Part shown: in pieces, positions 24,117 through 35,394 of the stretch
Layout of the letters: each line of letters begins with the position of its first letter
Position numbering within the stretch: the first letter of the stretch is position 1
From: Pseudocercospora fijiensis CIRAD86
Taxonomy: Eukaryota > Ascomycota > Dothideomycetes > Mycosphaerellales > Mycosphaerellaceae
Reading direction: 5' to 3'
Length of the DNA stretch: 64,000 bases
NCBI RefSeq assembly: GCF_000340215.1
Contig: NW_006921551.1
Location: 454,475 to 518,474, forward strand
Translations under genes and position numbers: made by a program
The notes under the pieces: model-generated
Databases searched by the model: none
Told to the model about the DNA's origin: nothing
Seen by the model: the letters and a program-made list of their open reading frames with translations, nothing else

Positions 24117-24164
24117 GGTTAGTACTCTTATATAGTTGCATTTATTATCCTATAGTTTAACGGG

Positions 24165-25700
24165 TTAGGGAAATACGAGGCGGTCTATATTGCTTAACTA
24201 CTATATCTACTTAGAGACGGTAGCATACATACATCGAATGCATTACGTATGCTATACTTAGTATAGGCTTATATATGCTCTAGCCTATCGATATATTATA
24301 GTTGCCCCGCCTAGAATAGATCTATCGTCTCTAGCATTTCCGAGACACTGCCCCGCGTAGCCTCGAGCTATGCGGCTACTCCGATACGTATACTGTCTCG
24401 TATTCTCTAGCCTTCCTCCTATACTGTACTTACTATTCGATTAGCGTTAGATATCCCGTCTAATAATAAAGGTATATACTCGTCGCGAATGTAGTCGATT
24501 AAATCTTTACCCTTAAACTCAAGTTCTAGGATCTCCTTTACCTCCCCTAATGCTTTATCGAGGTTAGCTATACTATATACGTCTAGTAGCTTACGGCATG
24601 CTGCCTCTAGAACCGGAATTACCTTAATAGTAAGATCTACTAAATCCTATTATATAGGTAGCTATACTGCTCGGCGTAGTAATCGGATACTATTTACTAT
24701 TAATAAGTAGTCTAGGTACTATTTCGCCTAGTATAGGATCGCGTCGGGAAAGTACTCCTGCTATACGCTCTTAATTAATGTTGTCGTCGTCGTATAGAGT
24801 ATTAATAGCAAATCGTCTAGATATATATCTAGCAGTATTAACTTTATATACTACGCGGCTAGACAATACCTATTTACGGTCGGGCAGTCTATTCGTATTA
24901 CTGCTATCGTAACCGCTATCCTATCGATAATAAAGCCTACTAGACATATACGGTACCTACTACTATCCGGTTTTACGAATGTATTATCTACGATTAACGT
25001 CCTATCGCCCTTAGTATATAGCTCTAAAAGCTCGGGATAGGCGACGACTAGGTACTTAAACCTATCCTTTACCGTCTCCGGTTGCATATAAAAGCCCGCG
25101 TATCTTAGCATATTTAGTTCTATACCCGCGGTCGAATAGTCCGGCCGTTTGATTTTCTTTATCTCTAGTAGCTACGAGATATCCTCGATAACCTTATCCG
25201 CTTGTTTTTTATTTAACCCCGCGTACCGATATACTAACCTAGCTACTGCTTTATATACTTCTATCGAACGACCCCGGGTATACATTATTATAAACTGTAT
25301 CCTAATTCGCTAGTACGCCTCCCGCGTACTATACTACTCTAGGTCTACTCGGTCGCTCTCGCTATAGTTGTAACGCGTATTAGATTAGTCTATTATCTAC
25401 TTGCCCGGGATCTATTTGTACCTCCCCTCGGCCCCTATTATCTCTATAATCCCTCGCTATAGACACGCATCTTCTCTATCTCTACCGTCGCCGTACCGGT
25501 ACGTTATATGAGTTTGTTAACCTAATATATTAATATCGCACTTGCTTTTTATAATGCTAAATCCCCTCCGCTTCGCCTATCTATATATAAACTATTCGGC
25601 CGCCTAGAATAACGGGAATTAATGCCCGTAGATCCGATCTAGTAGCCTATACGCCCCTATTAGACGCTCGTATCGCGCCCTAGTATTATCTGTCCTACTA
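24165..25700 (-). pseudogene. FAR1/MULE-like transposase, copy 1
   Basis: A single minus frame of about 510 codons with RIP-type stops only. The N-terminus reads FPLF-x-AAE-x-FIYR-x-AKRRGFSIIKSKC followed by YRYGDG, the pattern of the FAR1-type DNA-binding domain found in fungal Mutator-like transposases. The middle has LIVDNTFV and RYRICLVGFIIDR, corresponding in place to the first Asp segment of the MULE DDE fold. About 60 residues on, a TTTTLIKSVQQEYFPDAI-type stretch (TAG stops read as Gln) matches the FPDA segment that follows the second Asp in the family. The Asp usually found in that second motif is not evident. The role would be cut-and-paste transposition. It is antisense to all neighbours. 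I did not find terminal inverted repeats around it. Similarity was judged by eye, so the family call is moderate. Confidence 0.6.
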
Positions 25701-26416
25701 TCCTTACCGCGAACTCGTACTAGAGCGCCGGGCAATCTTGCAATTATTAGATGTCGCTAGATAGCGGCGCTCCTCTCGCGATATATCTCCCCTAATAACT
25801 TCTCTCGCCCTCTTACGCCTCTGCCTAAGCGCTAACGATCCTATTCGCGAACGGCGTATTCGATATCGAGTAGCGTAAAGTAGTCGTCGGTTACACTCCC
25901 TAATAGGAACTACGACAGACTTATTGTCGCTTCTAGCGCAACTACCCGATTGTCGCGTATAACTACTATACGGTATAGACGATCTATACTACTATATCTA
26001 ATACTTACTCGGCTAAGGGGAAACTCTATCCCCCCCCCTATAAACGGAATCGGCCTCGCTATTAAACTTAAAGACTAGTTATATCCCTTTCCCCTTCTAT
26101 AGCGCGCAACTTATACCGTATCTATATATCTACGCTACTATCCGCCCTAATAGATACATCCTTACCTAAACTACCTATTATAGGAGATTACTATATCCTA
26201 TACGTATATCTATCTCGCGCGTATAATACTCGGTCGAAGACTCGACCCTCTCTTCTATCTTTATCCTATCTCGCCCGTTTCTACGTAGTATATCTCCTAT
26301 AGCTTATTGTATATATTAACTAACAATACGGCCGGTACTATTGCGTACTATTGCGCCGACCGCCCTATACCTACTAACGCGCCCTATAATCTCGTAATTA
26401 ATAATACTAACTATTA
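25701..26416. other. Intergenic, no gene assigned
   Basis: It contains a poly-C run near 26030 that is nine bases long here and seven in copy 2, which accounts for the 2-bp change of offset. No frame is convincing on either strand. Confidence 0.5.
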
Positions 26417-26830
26417 TTCTACCTAGCAAAACGGCTAGCATTGCCTTAGGTACCTGCTACCGCGCCTACGTAGCTCGATATCGCCTTTACGTCTACCCTT
26501 TACTTAGGCTGAGTTTGACCGTATATTAGCGTATTTCGGCGGACTTTACTTTACGGTATTAACTAAGGCGGCGAACGAAGCGTAGTCCCGACCTTACTAT
26601 ACAAATTAGCTACGTCGCCTAGGAGGACTCTTTTATACGCATATTAGCAGAGTAAACCGCTAGTCTACCGGTCTTGCCCCGAGCGCTATTAACGTACTAA
26701 TATAGGTCTCTTCTCGGCCGCTAACTCTCTCTACTTTATAATCTACTTCTACTACTAGCGACCTATACTCGTCTATCTATTCCTTCGGCCGGCAAACTAG
26801 TCTATAGCCCTATACGCATATCCTACGCTA
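26417..26830 (+). promoter_or_regulatory. Shared 5' module 1 (TATA-containing)
   Basis: It begins with a palindrome arm (CTACCTAGCAAAACGGCTAGCA) and CCTTAGGTA. A block conserved with three other modules follows: GACTTTACTTTACGG, GGCGGCGAACGAAGCG, then a TATA-like ACAAATTAGCTACGTCGC, and AGTAAACCGCTAGTCTAC. A pyrimidine-rich leader (TACTTCTACTAC) and the arm CCGGCAAACTAGTCTATAG close it. The other copies read TATATAAATT at the TATA position. It precedes a decayed gene on plus. The sequence similarity is direct observation; promoter function is inferred. Confidence 0.6.
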
Positions 26831-27390
26831 CCGTACTATACTACGCTACGACTACCTACTAAGCTCCCTACTACGTCCGATTATCGCTATAGTAGACTAT
26901 ACCGATAGTGCCGCCGTCGCGCCCTTTAAGGCCGAACTCCGTCGTCTCTATATTAACAAAAACCGCTAGCTGTTTTTCTACGCCTACTTAATTAATAAAG
27001 AGATCGAACACTGCCGCGGTCGAATGTTAAGCTTCTCTTAGCTCGACCTCGACGGCTATTCCGAAAAGCTCCGCTAACTCCGACTGCGTAAGCTCGCGAT
27101 CTTCCTAGTTAGCATCGGCTATACTAGATTTTAAAGGGACTATACTTGGTACATTTAGAGATATTAGCCTCGTATACTAGCGATAGAGCCGTAGAAGTTA
27201 AGGTCGGAATCGTCTCTATATAGCTCTGCTACGATAATTAGCATTTATTTAGTTACTCTATATAGAACTAGGCGTAGGGAAGCCTACGTACGCCCCTAGG
27301 TTACCTATTATACTATACTCTCGACGGCGGATTAATACGGACGTACGTAGTATTACAGACTATGCCGTAGCTTATACTACTGCAGTTCTA
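26831..27390 (+). pseudogene. Unrecognised gene behind module 1
   Basis: Plus frame through ATT at 26880, about 185 codons with Gln/Trp-type stops. The conceptual product contains DYTDSAAVAPFKAELRRLY, then NKEIEHCRGRMLSFS and RLRKLAIFLVSIGY. It is basic and Tyr-rich. I recognise no domain. It follows shared 5' module 1 by a short leader and ends before the palindrome at 27503. It may be a short gene or one exon of a longer one. Confidence 0.4.
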
Positions 27391-27502
27391 TACTATCTAG
27401 CTCTCTATTACTCTTATCCTTATATAACGATTTAATTTACATATCTGCTATCTTATCCTTTCCTATACTATACGTACTAACATCTCCCGTAATCGTCGAC
27501 TA

Positions 27503-27519
27503 TTTTGCCGGCTAGCAAA
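27503..27519. repeat. Dispersed palindrome
   Basis: TTTTGCCGGCTAGCAAA, in the gap between two decayed genes. Confidence 0.85.
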
Positions 27520-27594
27520 GTCTATCGTTCCTATAGCCGCTATAGTTACCTTATATTCTGTCTAGCTATACGTATCTACTATTGCCTCCGCCGG

Positions 27595-28000
27595 TAGAAC
27601 GGTCGACTATGCCTTAGGTATCTATTAGCTCGGTACGCTAGTCGTTACCCGACTTTATACCTTTTACTTAGATTAAGTTTAATACTATACTAGCGTGTTT
27701 CGGTAGACTTTACCTCTTAGCCTCGACTAAAGCGGCGAACGAAGCGCAATCCTAACCTCGCTATATAAATTCGCTACGTCGCTTAGGACGACCTTTTTGT
27801 ACGCGCCTTAGTAAAGTAAACCGCTAGTCTACTAGTCTTAGCCTAAGCGCCTATACTGCGCTAATTTATATCTCCTTCTACTCCTCGACTTCTCTTCTAC
27901 CTTACTACCTACTTCTACTACCGCCTACTCTACTTGCCTAGCAACTTTTCTACCTAGCAAATTAGTCTGCAGTTATACTACTACTATATCCGTATATATA
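27595..28000 (+). promoter_or_regulatory. Shared 5' module 2 (TATA-containing)
   Basis: Same order of blocks as module 1: CCTTAGGTA, GTGTTTCGGTAGACTTTACC, GCGGCGAACGAAGCGCAATC, TATATAAATTCGCTACGTCG, AAACCGCTAGTCTACTAG, a CTTCTACTACCG leader and TTTTCTACCTAGCAAATTAGTCTGC. It precedes the next unrecognised gene. Confidence 0.6.
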
Positions 28001-28017
28001 CTATAAACTATATACGT

Positions 28018-29340
28018 CGTCGCCTCCGATTACTACTATAGCAAAGGTCGCTAACGATAATACCGCAGATAGTACGCTAGGCCGATCCCGCGTAGATTAA
28101 TAAGCCGTAGCTATCTTCTATAATCGCTACTACAAACACTTTAACATTATACGTAATTACTTTATCGACCTAGTCTAATTCGTATCCTAGGCGAGCGCTC
28201 GCCCCTATTATACTACTATACGCCGTAAGCTCGTTAGGACCGTATATAATGTATTCCGTAGCATTTATTTCTTATCCCGCCTCTACGTACGTCCTCCCTT
28301 CGATAGTGCCCTACTATAAGTTAGCTACGCTATAGACTACTTTGCCGGCCGGCAAATAGTTAGCGACATCTATTGCCTTTACTAGCTAGTAAAGCGGTCT
28401 ATAGTCGACGAAACTATATACTACCCGACTAACTAGCGTATAGTACTCGATTATTAGCGAATACGTAGGACTCTATCTAGCGGTACCCTAAAGTTACTAT
28501 ATCTATTCCTATACTAGAGTATCGCGTCTACTAGCTTATATAACTAGTCGCCCCGTCCTATCGGTTTACGGTAGTCTTGTCGCTTATCTATATATATATT
28601 ATCCTATAGTCTTCTAAAGTTAGGTTTACCGTCGACGTAGACTTATTCGCCTACGACGCGCTCTATCTGCTACTAGGCATATATCGGATCCCGTACGTTA
28701 CCCTAGACTATATATCTATGTATTAGAGCACCGTCGCCTATAGATCCTTTAAAGACGATCCGGACGTAAAGGCGATTATCTATTACTCTTATAGCCGCGC
28801 TCGCCTAGCTATATTATACGTTGCTACTATAACCGATATCTCCGCTATCGCCTAGAAACGCTTATAGAACTAGCCGTCGGCGCCTAGGACTTAGCGTCTA
28901 GTATACTATCTATATCGCATCGATCCCGCCTACTATTATCTCGAGCTAGACTTGCCCTGCCTACTCTCTACTCGTCTGTCTACGGCTCTTATACTAGAGC
29001 GTATCTTTAGTAACGACGAGATTAAGCGCATTCGCAGTCGTACCTTTAAACCGCAATCTACTAAGATACAGTCTATCTAGGCCTAAATAAAGTACTAATT
29101 AACATCCTAGAGGGCTCTACTCGCGCGTCCCGGGCTTTAATATAGTCTCCGCGAGATCGACGTACGAGTTCTTTATCGGCGTACCTCTATTCCTCTCGGT
29201 AGACAGACGATACGCTTAGATATTATTAGTCCTATAGCATATTATGTCGTATGTTACGCGAATAACTATATTTAACTACACTGTCTACGAATTCCTACGT
29301 GCCCTATTCCCTGCCTTCGTTCGACTAACCCGCCTTAATG
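28018..29340 (+). pseudogene. Unrecognised two-exon gene behind module 2
   Basis: The first coherent stretch (about 28018-28330, codon starts divisible by three) contains FYNRYYKHFNIIRNYFIDLV. After a roughly 290-bp interruption holding two perfect palindromes (TTTGCCGGCCGGCAAA at 28341, CTTTACTAGCTAGTAAAG at 28377), coding resumes near 28628 in another frame. It runs about 230 codons (VDLFAYDALYLLLGIY, DDPDVKAIIYYSYSRARLA, SNDEIKRIRSRTFKP) to about 29340. The change of frame across a palindrome-bearing gap supports an intron, though its splice sites are not certain. No family is recognised. Stops are of the RIP type. Confidence 0.45.
28335..28627 (+). other. Probable intron or gap with two palindromes
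   Basis: It separates two reading frames of the gene above and contains perfect palindromes at 28341-28356 and 28377-28394. The 3' side ends in AAGTTAG before GTTTACC. The limits are approximate. Confidence 0.4.
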
Positions 29341-29499
29341 CTCGTCTTACGCTACGTAATACGCTAGCCTACGGCACTTAGCTACTAATAGTGTTGCCTA
29401 CTAGGAAATTATCGCGTCCTCGTAACGCCTCGCCCTCTATTGCCCGCTATTTTTTACTAATACTAACCGCAATCCCGTATAGCAAAATAGACGCGCCTG

Positions 29500-29915
29500 T
29501 ATTCTGTATCTATTAGCCTAGTATACCTTATACTACTTTACTTTACCTTACCTCCTACCCTACTTGTATTAAGTTTAATCGTATACTACCCCGTTTTCGG
29601 TAGACTTTACTTCTCGGCCTTAACTAAGGCGGCGAACGAAACACAATCCCGGCCTGTCTATATAAATTAGCTGCGTCGCTCGGGATAACTCTTTTACGTA
29701 GCCTTTAGTTAAGTCGACTACGTTGCTATTTAACGTATACGCGCCTGCGGCCCGTACGTTAGTCCGAGCGCCTACGCGCTATCTATTTATATTTCTCTTC
29801 TTCCGTATCTTCCCTACTTTTCTATCTACTACTACTACTACTACTTCAACTACTACTACTACTACTTCTACCGTCCGTCGTTATTTTCTAGTCGGCAAAG
29901 TAGTCTGCAATCGAA
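29500..29915 (+). promoter_or_regulatory. Shared 5' module 3 (TATA-containing), upstream of SNF2-1
   Basis: It contains TTTTCGGTAGACTTTACTTC, GGCGGCGAACGAAACACAAT, TATATAAATTAGCTGCGTCG and a long pyrimidine leader including a trinucleotide microsatellite (29827-29870). It closes with TTTTCTAGTCGGCAAAGTAG and TCTGCA. The short open stretch at 29723-29929 is only this leader and not a gene. Confidence 0.6.
29827..29870. repeat. (TAC/ACT)n trinucleotide microsatellite
   Basis: Two runs of CTA repeats broken by TTCAA, in the leader of module 3. Confidence 0.9.
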
Positions 29916-30760
29916 TTAGTACTACCTAGGCGATACCTAAGGACGTTTCTAAGTTAAACATAGCGGACGACCCCGAAGTACTAGCTCTAGGCCCTCTACG
30001 TCTGTCTAGGCGTCTACCCTCTCCGGTTATTAGTCCTCTTATGCCTAGCGACGTATACAAATTCGTGCGCGACGAAAAGGCCTTTCTTAGCGAGACTAGG
30101 TCGACCCGAGTAGATAACACTTATAACTACTAGCGAACTATACGCGTAATAGACGACCTAACGAATGTCCTTTATAAGTAGCATAAGACGTACGACGTAT
30201 ATAAGATTAACGATTAGGATCCGGTACTATAGCGAGCCTTTCTACGAGATATTAGTAATAGTGTCGATATAACTTTTTCGACTTCGGATACTATTAATCC
30301 CGCTAATATAAATATCTCCCGAGTAAGCGTAAGAGCACTGTCTAGGCTAATACTAGCTAGCTATAGCTTGCGCCCTAGCCCGATGCCCCGTTCCCTATTA
30401 CCGACGCCTAGCGTACGTTATACGCTAGTATACTCGATACCCTATAGTACTATCGCTCTAGGTATACGGCTACGCCTCTATTATTTAACGAAGCCTATAC
30501 GGCAATAAACATCGACGTTACCGTACTCCTAGACGGCGAGATCGATAAAGTTAGTAAATGCCTATATCGTATTACGTTTCGCGGACTCCGTCTTACGATA
30601 TAGCAACTATAGGCTATTATATAGATCGTCGAAATGTAGAAATTACCTATATAGGGCGCTATTCTCGCCGACGATACCGGTACTAGCAAGACTATCTCTA
30701 TCCTCTACGCCGCTATAGCTTAGTCCGAGTATATCGAAGAATAGCGTATCGTATATTAAG

Positions 30761-30885
30761 GTAAGAAATGTTAATCCTAACGTATAGATTATTTTACCGG
30801 CCGGTAAACATACGTCTAGATATCTATTTGCCGGCCGGTAAAACGGTCTATATATATACTTATCTCCTACTAACTATCGTCGTAG
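30761..30885 (+). other. Intron of SNF2-1 carrying two palindromes
   Basis: The 5' site is GTAAGA, branch site TACTAAC at 30868-30874, 3' end CGTAG at 30885. Inside are TTTTACCGGCCGGTAAA (30792-30808) and TTTGCCGGCCGGTAAAA (30827-30843). It sits at the same position in the protein as the intron 37737-37872 of paralogue 2. Confidence 0.75.
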
Positions 30886-32536
30886 CTGCACTCGACTACG
30901 CCTATATAGAGCGAGGTATCGTACTAGACTCTATCTTCGGCTATTGCGTCCTATTCTATAATATACCGACTATTCCCGACGACGACCCGCGCGACCTACT
31001 TATAATAGTAGTCGATACTTTCCTCGACTAGCGATTCGGCGTTAGTAGCCGCTAGACGCTCTAGCGTAGGATACTCGATTGCCTAGAGTGCGAAGCCGAC
31101 GGTGTTTGTCTAGGCCCTCTTAAAGAGGACATTAACGCGTAGAAGTCGACTATCGCCGAATTACGTACCGACCTAGATAAGACTTATACGACGCTTTACC
31201 GCTACGCTCCTATCTACTAAATCGGGACCGCCGCGACGATTAATACCTAGCGCGATGCCTATAACCGGTACTTTAGTCCTAATCCTAACTATACTCGCTA
31301 TGTCTACGTCGCTGCTCTCGTCGCGCTTAACGGCGAGTCTCGCTATCCTATCTATATTATCCGGCGTTACCTAAATGTACCCGACGGCCTAGGACTTGTC
31401 GAATATATCGCATCCCTTTCGGACTACGATCTATAGACTACTCGTACGCTTATTATCTCTACTCGCGAGGCCTTTGTTTAGGAGACACTTATATCCGGCC
31501 CGGCGTACCGTAAGCGATATAACCGCCTAGCTTAGTTTTAGGATCGGCTGCAGCTATATTAGTAGAAGGACGAATTGTAACTACGGAATCTTAAGGTAGT
31601 CGATTATCGAATAGAGCGTAGAGACCGTACTAATAACACTATTAGAGAACTCTAGATTGCCCGTAATACTTAATTATACGATAAGTATCGATCCGATAAT
31701 ACGTTTCGTCTCGCTAACTTACGCGCTACGTATCTGTCTATTGTTATATATAACGAGGTATACTACTTCCGGGCGTAGTTCTCTCTCTAAACGGACGCTA
31801 TATAGAATCTCTTTAACAACGCGTATATAGTAGCCGTGTTTGCTATAGCGACTCTATTAGCTACCGATCTTAACGACTTCGCTATACTTACTCGGTTTCT
31901 ATTCCGTCGTATCCTTAAACTATAGGACGCCCGAGATCGGACCGACCTTATCTTTAGATTTTCGGACGTTACTAATGCCGTTGTATACTATAGCCGTTTC
32001 TAACGCGACTATAGCCTCCGATAGAGCGCTATTCCCGAAGACCTACGAATCTATCGTATAGCTCTACTATCTCGCTACGTCTATACTAGCGCTATATACT
32101 TTCGCGATATCGTCCTCTAAATACTTAACCCTAAAGCCCTACGTAGGCCTCTCGACGACGATAACTAGATATATCTAACGATATTCGCCTTTAGCCTCTA
32201 CGTCCTCCGACGCTCTAAGGGAAACTAACTTAAGATTCGCGACTATACTATAACCTTAGGGGACGATATTCCCCTATAGTAAGTCGTTAACGTCGAGGTA
32301 TAATATACTCCTATTTCCTAGGTAGAATACCGCGCCGCTTGCTATCGCTTCGCTAAGCGTATCGATAAGCTAGACCGCGGTATTAAGCGCCCCTCTACTA
32401 CGCTAACTTACTAGGTACTGTTTCGCTAGCTTAGTCTCCGTACCGCCTATCCTCTCCTCGCCGCTATCGCCGACCGAAGGCTAACCTCCTCTACGCTAAC
32501 TCTTTAATCCCTATAAGTCTATTACGCCGTAGACTA

Positions 32537-32592
32537 TTTTACTAGCTAGCGAAAACTAGTAGACATATACGACTATTTCGCTAGCTAGCAAA
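32537..32592. repeat. Palindrome pair inside SNF2-1 (probable intron)
   Basis: TTTTACTAGCTAGCGAAAA (32537-32555) and TTTCGCTAGCTAGCAAA (32576-32592). The pair occupies the place of the palindrome pair at 39552-39607 in paralogue 2. Confidence 0.75.
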
Positions 32593-33744
32593 GTAGTCTA
32601 TAGTCTAACCGTCCGCCGCTACTTTCTCGCTAATATAACTCTAGCGCCTTATATTAGATAACTATATAGGACTTCTTCTAGTTCTATATAAAGGGCTCTA
32701 CGCCCCTTCCCGCCCTAAGCCGTCGCGTAGATCGACTCGTCTATCTAGTCCGCCTATCTCCGAAGTACCTAGCGATACTATAGCTCGTCTATATATATAT
32801 TATCTAGCTTTCGTCTAAGGTAGTATTCTAAGTCGAAGAGCTACTTAATTACTAACTCCTCGACCTCGTATTAGAGTTGTATTAGATCCGATACTCTACT
32901 ATCTATACCGGTATAACGTACGCCGAGCGCGCTACCGCCGAGGATGCCTTTAATAATAATCCCCGAACCTAGGCTATTATCCTATCCTCGCGTACTAATA
33001 CGGAGTCTATTAATCTATATTACGGTATATACGTATAGTGTATCGTAGATATTATCGACTTTAGTAAGAAGAACTCGATCGTTAATTATTATACTCGCGT
33101 AGGATAGACTTACGCCGTTATAGTGTTCGAATTAAGCCTCGTCGACACTATCGACTCGCGCTACTAGTAGACCTTCTATCTCGACATTTAGGAGCGGCTT
33201 ACTATAGTAGTCTTACCGCCCGACCGGCTTATAGATAAAGAGATCTACCGTATCTAGTTAGACGAGATCGTACGAGCCCGTAGTACTACCGGTGCGCCCC
33301 CTATAACCTAATTCCGTAAACACGCTAATACTAATATTAGATAGCGTATAGCCGACGCCTATATATGTAAGTCCTACGGCATTCGCTACTAGATATTAGA
33401 TGCTACGTAGGGCTATATCTCCGATCCGACTTATAAGAATCTCGTTCCGGTCGAAGCTATCTTTCGCCTATTACTCGGTAGTACGATAGCGGGAGAAGTC
33501 GCTACTATCGTCGACCGCTAGTAGCCTACGCTAGATAACTTCCTTTAGGCCGATAAGCGTAACCTAGACCGTACGGGAGGATGCGACTACGAGTATCTAA
33601 AGTACGCTATAGCGTAATATCTATACTACGACGACGTTACTAAGGATACCCGTCCGATTCGACTTATATAGTATCTTTACTATTTCGCTACCGAGGCCCT
33701 CGCTATAGGTTAATACGACTCTACTATTATTCCTAATTAGTATA

Positions 33745-33835
33745 GTAAGTCGTACCGTACGTTGTTATCTATTTCGCCGTCTAGTATAGTAGTTGTTACC
33801 TCTATTGCTAGTCGAATTACTAACACCCTTTATAG
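33745..33835 (+). other. 91-bp intron of SNF2-1
   Basis: GTAAGT at 33745, TACTAAC near 33819, 3' TATAG at 33835. It contains a degraded palindrome (TTTCGCCGTCTAGTATA). The exon before it ends AATTAGTATA, almost the same as in paralogue 2, whose intron is also 91 bp. Confidence 0.75.
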
Positions 33836-34310
33836 TATATCTTAAGTACGTTTAGCGGCGTACTCCTAACTACGACGCCGATTTTGCCCGGGCTGTATAA
33901 AATATCGGCTACTACGCTCCTACTCTTACGCCCTTTATCTAAAGATTTCGGAGTTTTACCGGTCCCTTCGATAATTATAATAATAATAGTAACTATAGAG
34001 TTGCTACTCCCTCCCTTAGAACGCCGTCTAACTACGAACCTAACTATATAGATATATAGCTATACTTACTAGGTAGTTAGGCTAGCTCTCCTATTCGCCC
34101 TAACTCTAGCGACTCTATCGGAGATACTAGCGCTATAGACAAGCTAACCCTACGCGCTCGTTACTTAACTAAGCGATCTCTTACTCTACTAGTCGCTTTG
34201 TATCCTCGCCTAGCCGACGATATATTAGCTTATACTAAGCGCGTTAAGCTAGCGGCCGGCGCCTCGTCTATAGTACTAGTCGAGAGTAGCGACGCCGAGG
34301 ATACCGAGTA

Positions 34311-34616
34311 AGGCGTAGGTATATACGTACGGGCCCTATATATAGAGAGTAGATAGTAATATAGATCTCCTCGAGTAGGCCTCTACGGGACGACTAGCAA
34401 GAACGCGCATCCTAGGCGTTAGGTCCTATAGGTTATCGACTAGGCGCGCGTATAAATAGTCTAGTCTATATACTAAATACTAGCCGATTGAGTAGAGCAA
34501 TTTCCTATCGTATCTCTAGCCTTTTCTATAGTTTTTCCTCCTACCTATATATAGTCTACCTAGTCGGCACTTGTAATATATGCTATTAATACAACCGAAT
34601 TGTAGTAGCCGTTACG
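34311..34616. other. Intergenic, no gene seen
   Basis: No convincing frame on either strand; no repeat recognised apart from general RIP composition. Confidence 0.5.
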
Positions 34617-35003
34617 CGTAGATCTAGAATCTATATAACCGACTCCGAACTGCTATTATCCGCGAGGCCCTACCGCTATTGTCTAACCCGCCTACCCCTT
34701 CGTTATACTTTACGTACGCGTAATACAATCGCCGAGTATCTATAGCAACGATAGAGAGTCTTTCCCTACCGCTCGGGCATTTTATCTACCTATCTTCCCG
34801 CCTCTACCGATATTATATATTTCCCGCTACCTAGTTATTATATCTTGCTTATAAGATACGCCGTCTATAGGATTATACGGGCGGGTATAATAGAAGACAC
34901 GTCTATAGATATACGTCTAAGCTAGGTCTTATATTCCGCTATTATCTCCCCTAGGTTTAGGATACTATCGGTCTATCTCTACTACGATACCCCCTCTTAT
35001 TAG
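34617..35003 (+). pseudogene. Short unrecognised reading frame
   Basis: About 128 codons in one plus frame (RIYITDSELLLSARPYRYCL and later RYAVYRIIRAGIIEDTSIDI), broken only by TAG codons of the RIP type and ending at TAG 35001-35003, ten bases before a palindrome. No family is recognised. It could be an exon of a longer gene. Confidence 0.3.
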
Positions 35004-35012
35004 TCGCTAACT

Positions 35013-35148
35013 ATTTTGCTAGCTAGGGAAAAAATAGTTAAAAGGGTTTATACAGCGGCGTCTCTAATAAGCACTCTATCGGTTACTAACCCGTCTTAAC
35101 CGGATATACTCTCGCGGCGACGGTTAACTACTTTTCCGGCTAGTAAAG
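35013..35148. repeat. Two dispersed palindromes
   Basis: TTTTGCTAGCTAGGGAAAA (35013-35031) preceded by CTAACTA, and TTTTCCGGCTAGTAAAG (35132-35148) followed by TCGTTAGTATTGCCTTAG, the same lead-in as module 1. Confidence 0.8.
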
Positions 35149-35394
35149 TCGTTAGTATTGCCTTAGTTATATTTCGTCTTGCCGCGCCTGCTCTAGTTAG
35201 ACTTTACTTTACTTCCTTCTACGCCTCGTACCTACCGCGTACGCAAAGTCTACGTATATATTGCGTTACTATCGTATACCGCTTCGTCGTCGTTCGGCTA
35301 CCTTCTATAGCCCTACTTCGCGCGCAACCTCGCCTATATCGTAGACAGAGATATACGACTTCGATATACTATATAAAATTATATAGGCGACGTA
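35149..35394. other. Lead-in to module 4, no gene
   Basis: Intergenic DNA between the palindrome and the conserved block of module 4. No frame is supported. Confidence 0.4.

Larger units (their letters stand above)
21103..24158. other. About 3 kb without an assignable gene
   Basis: The helicase frame can be followed for another 300-400 bp without known motifs. Beyond that both strands offer short coherent frames but none that I could join or recognise. Short pyrimidine-rich repeats of GTTAACYTCTATTATRCCCTTAC type occur near 21715-21785. A perfect palindrome TTTTGCTAGCTAGCAAAA is at 23246-23263 and a palindrome pair at 24063-24116. The apparent ORF at 23611-23811 (minus) is conserved in copy 2 (60948-61148), but a shared open stretch is expected in recent duplicates and is not proof of coding. 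Confidence 0.5.
14408..26665 (+). repeat. Giant TLH-bearing repeat, copy 1 (12.26 kb as matched in this window)
   Basis: Collinear with 51745-64000 at an offset of 37337, falling to 37335 after a C-run near 26030 (nine C against seven). Differences are almost all C/T or G/A. The right limit given here is only where copy 2 leaves the window, and the shared unit may extend further. The segment carries an unknown gene, a RecQ-type helicase, a minus-strand FAR1/MULE-like transposase and the first of the shared 5' modules. Confidence 0.95.
29930..34310 (+). pseudogene. SNF2-family ATPase, paralogue 1
   Basis: Multi-exon decayed gene. The first exon (about 29930-30760) ends in a motor start reading LPI-x-GAILADDTGTSKT at about 30648-30693. 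This is the Walker A region of SNF2-like ATPases (ancestral GTGKT, Gly to Ser by RIP). A 125-bp intron follows (30761-30885). Further exons run to about 34310, with segments such as TRTLIISTREAFV and FAIATLLATDLNDFAILTRFLFRRI that match paralogue 2 in order and spacing. A second palindrome-bearing interruption lies near 32520-32640 and a 91-bp intron at 33745-33835. Motif VI was not read clearly in this copy. SNF2 proteins remodel chromatin or translocate on DNA, and a role in subtelomeric chromatin would be inference. Shared 5' module 3 lies just upstream. Stops are RIP-type. Exon limits are approximate. Confidence 0.7.

Noticed and set aside
29723..29929. Short plus-strand ORF with a Thr/Ser repeat
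   Set aside because: It is the trinucleotide microsatellite in the leader of shared module 3.
30768..31031. 87-codon ORF in SNF2-1
   Set aside because: It starts inside the intron at 30761 and crosses the splice site; only its later part may be exon sequence.
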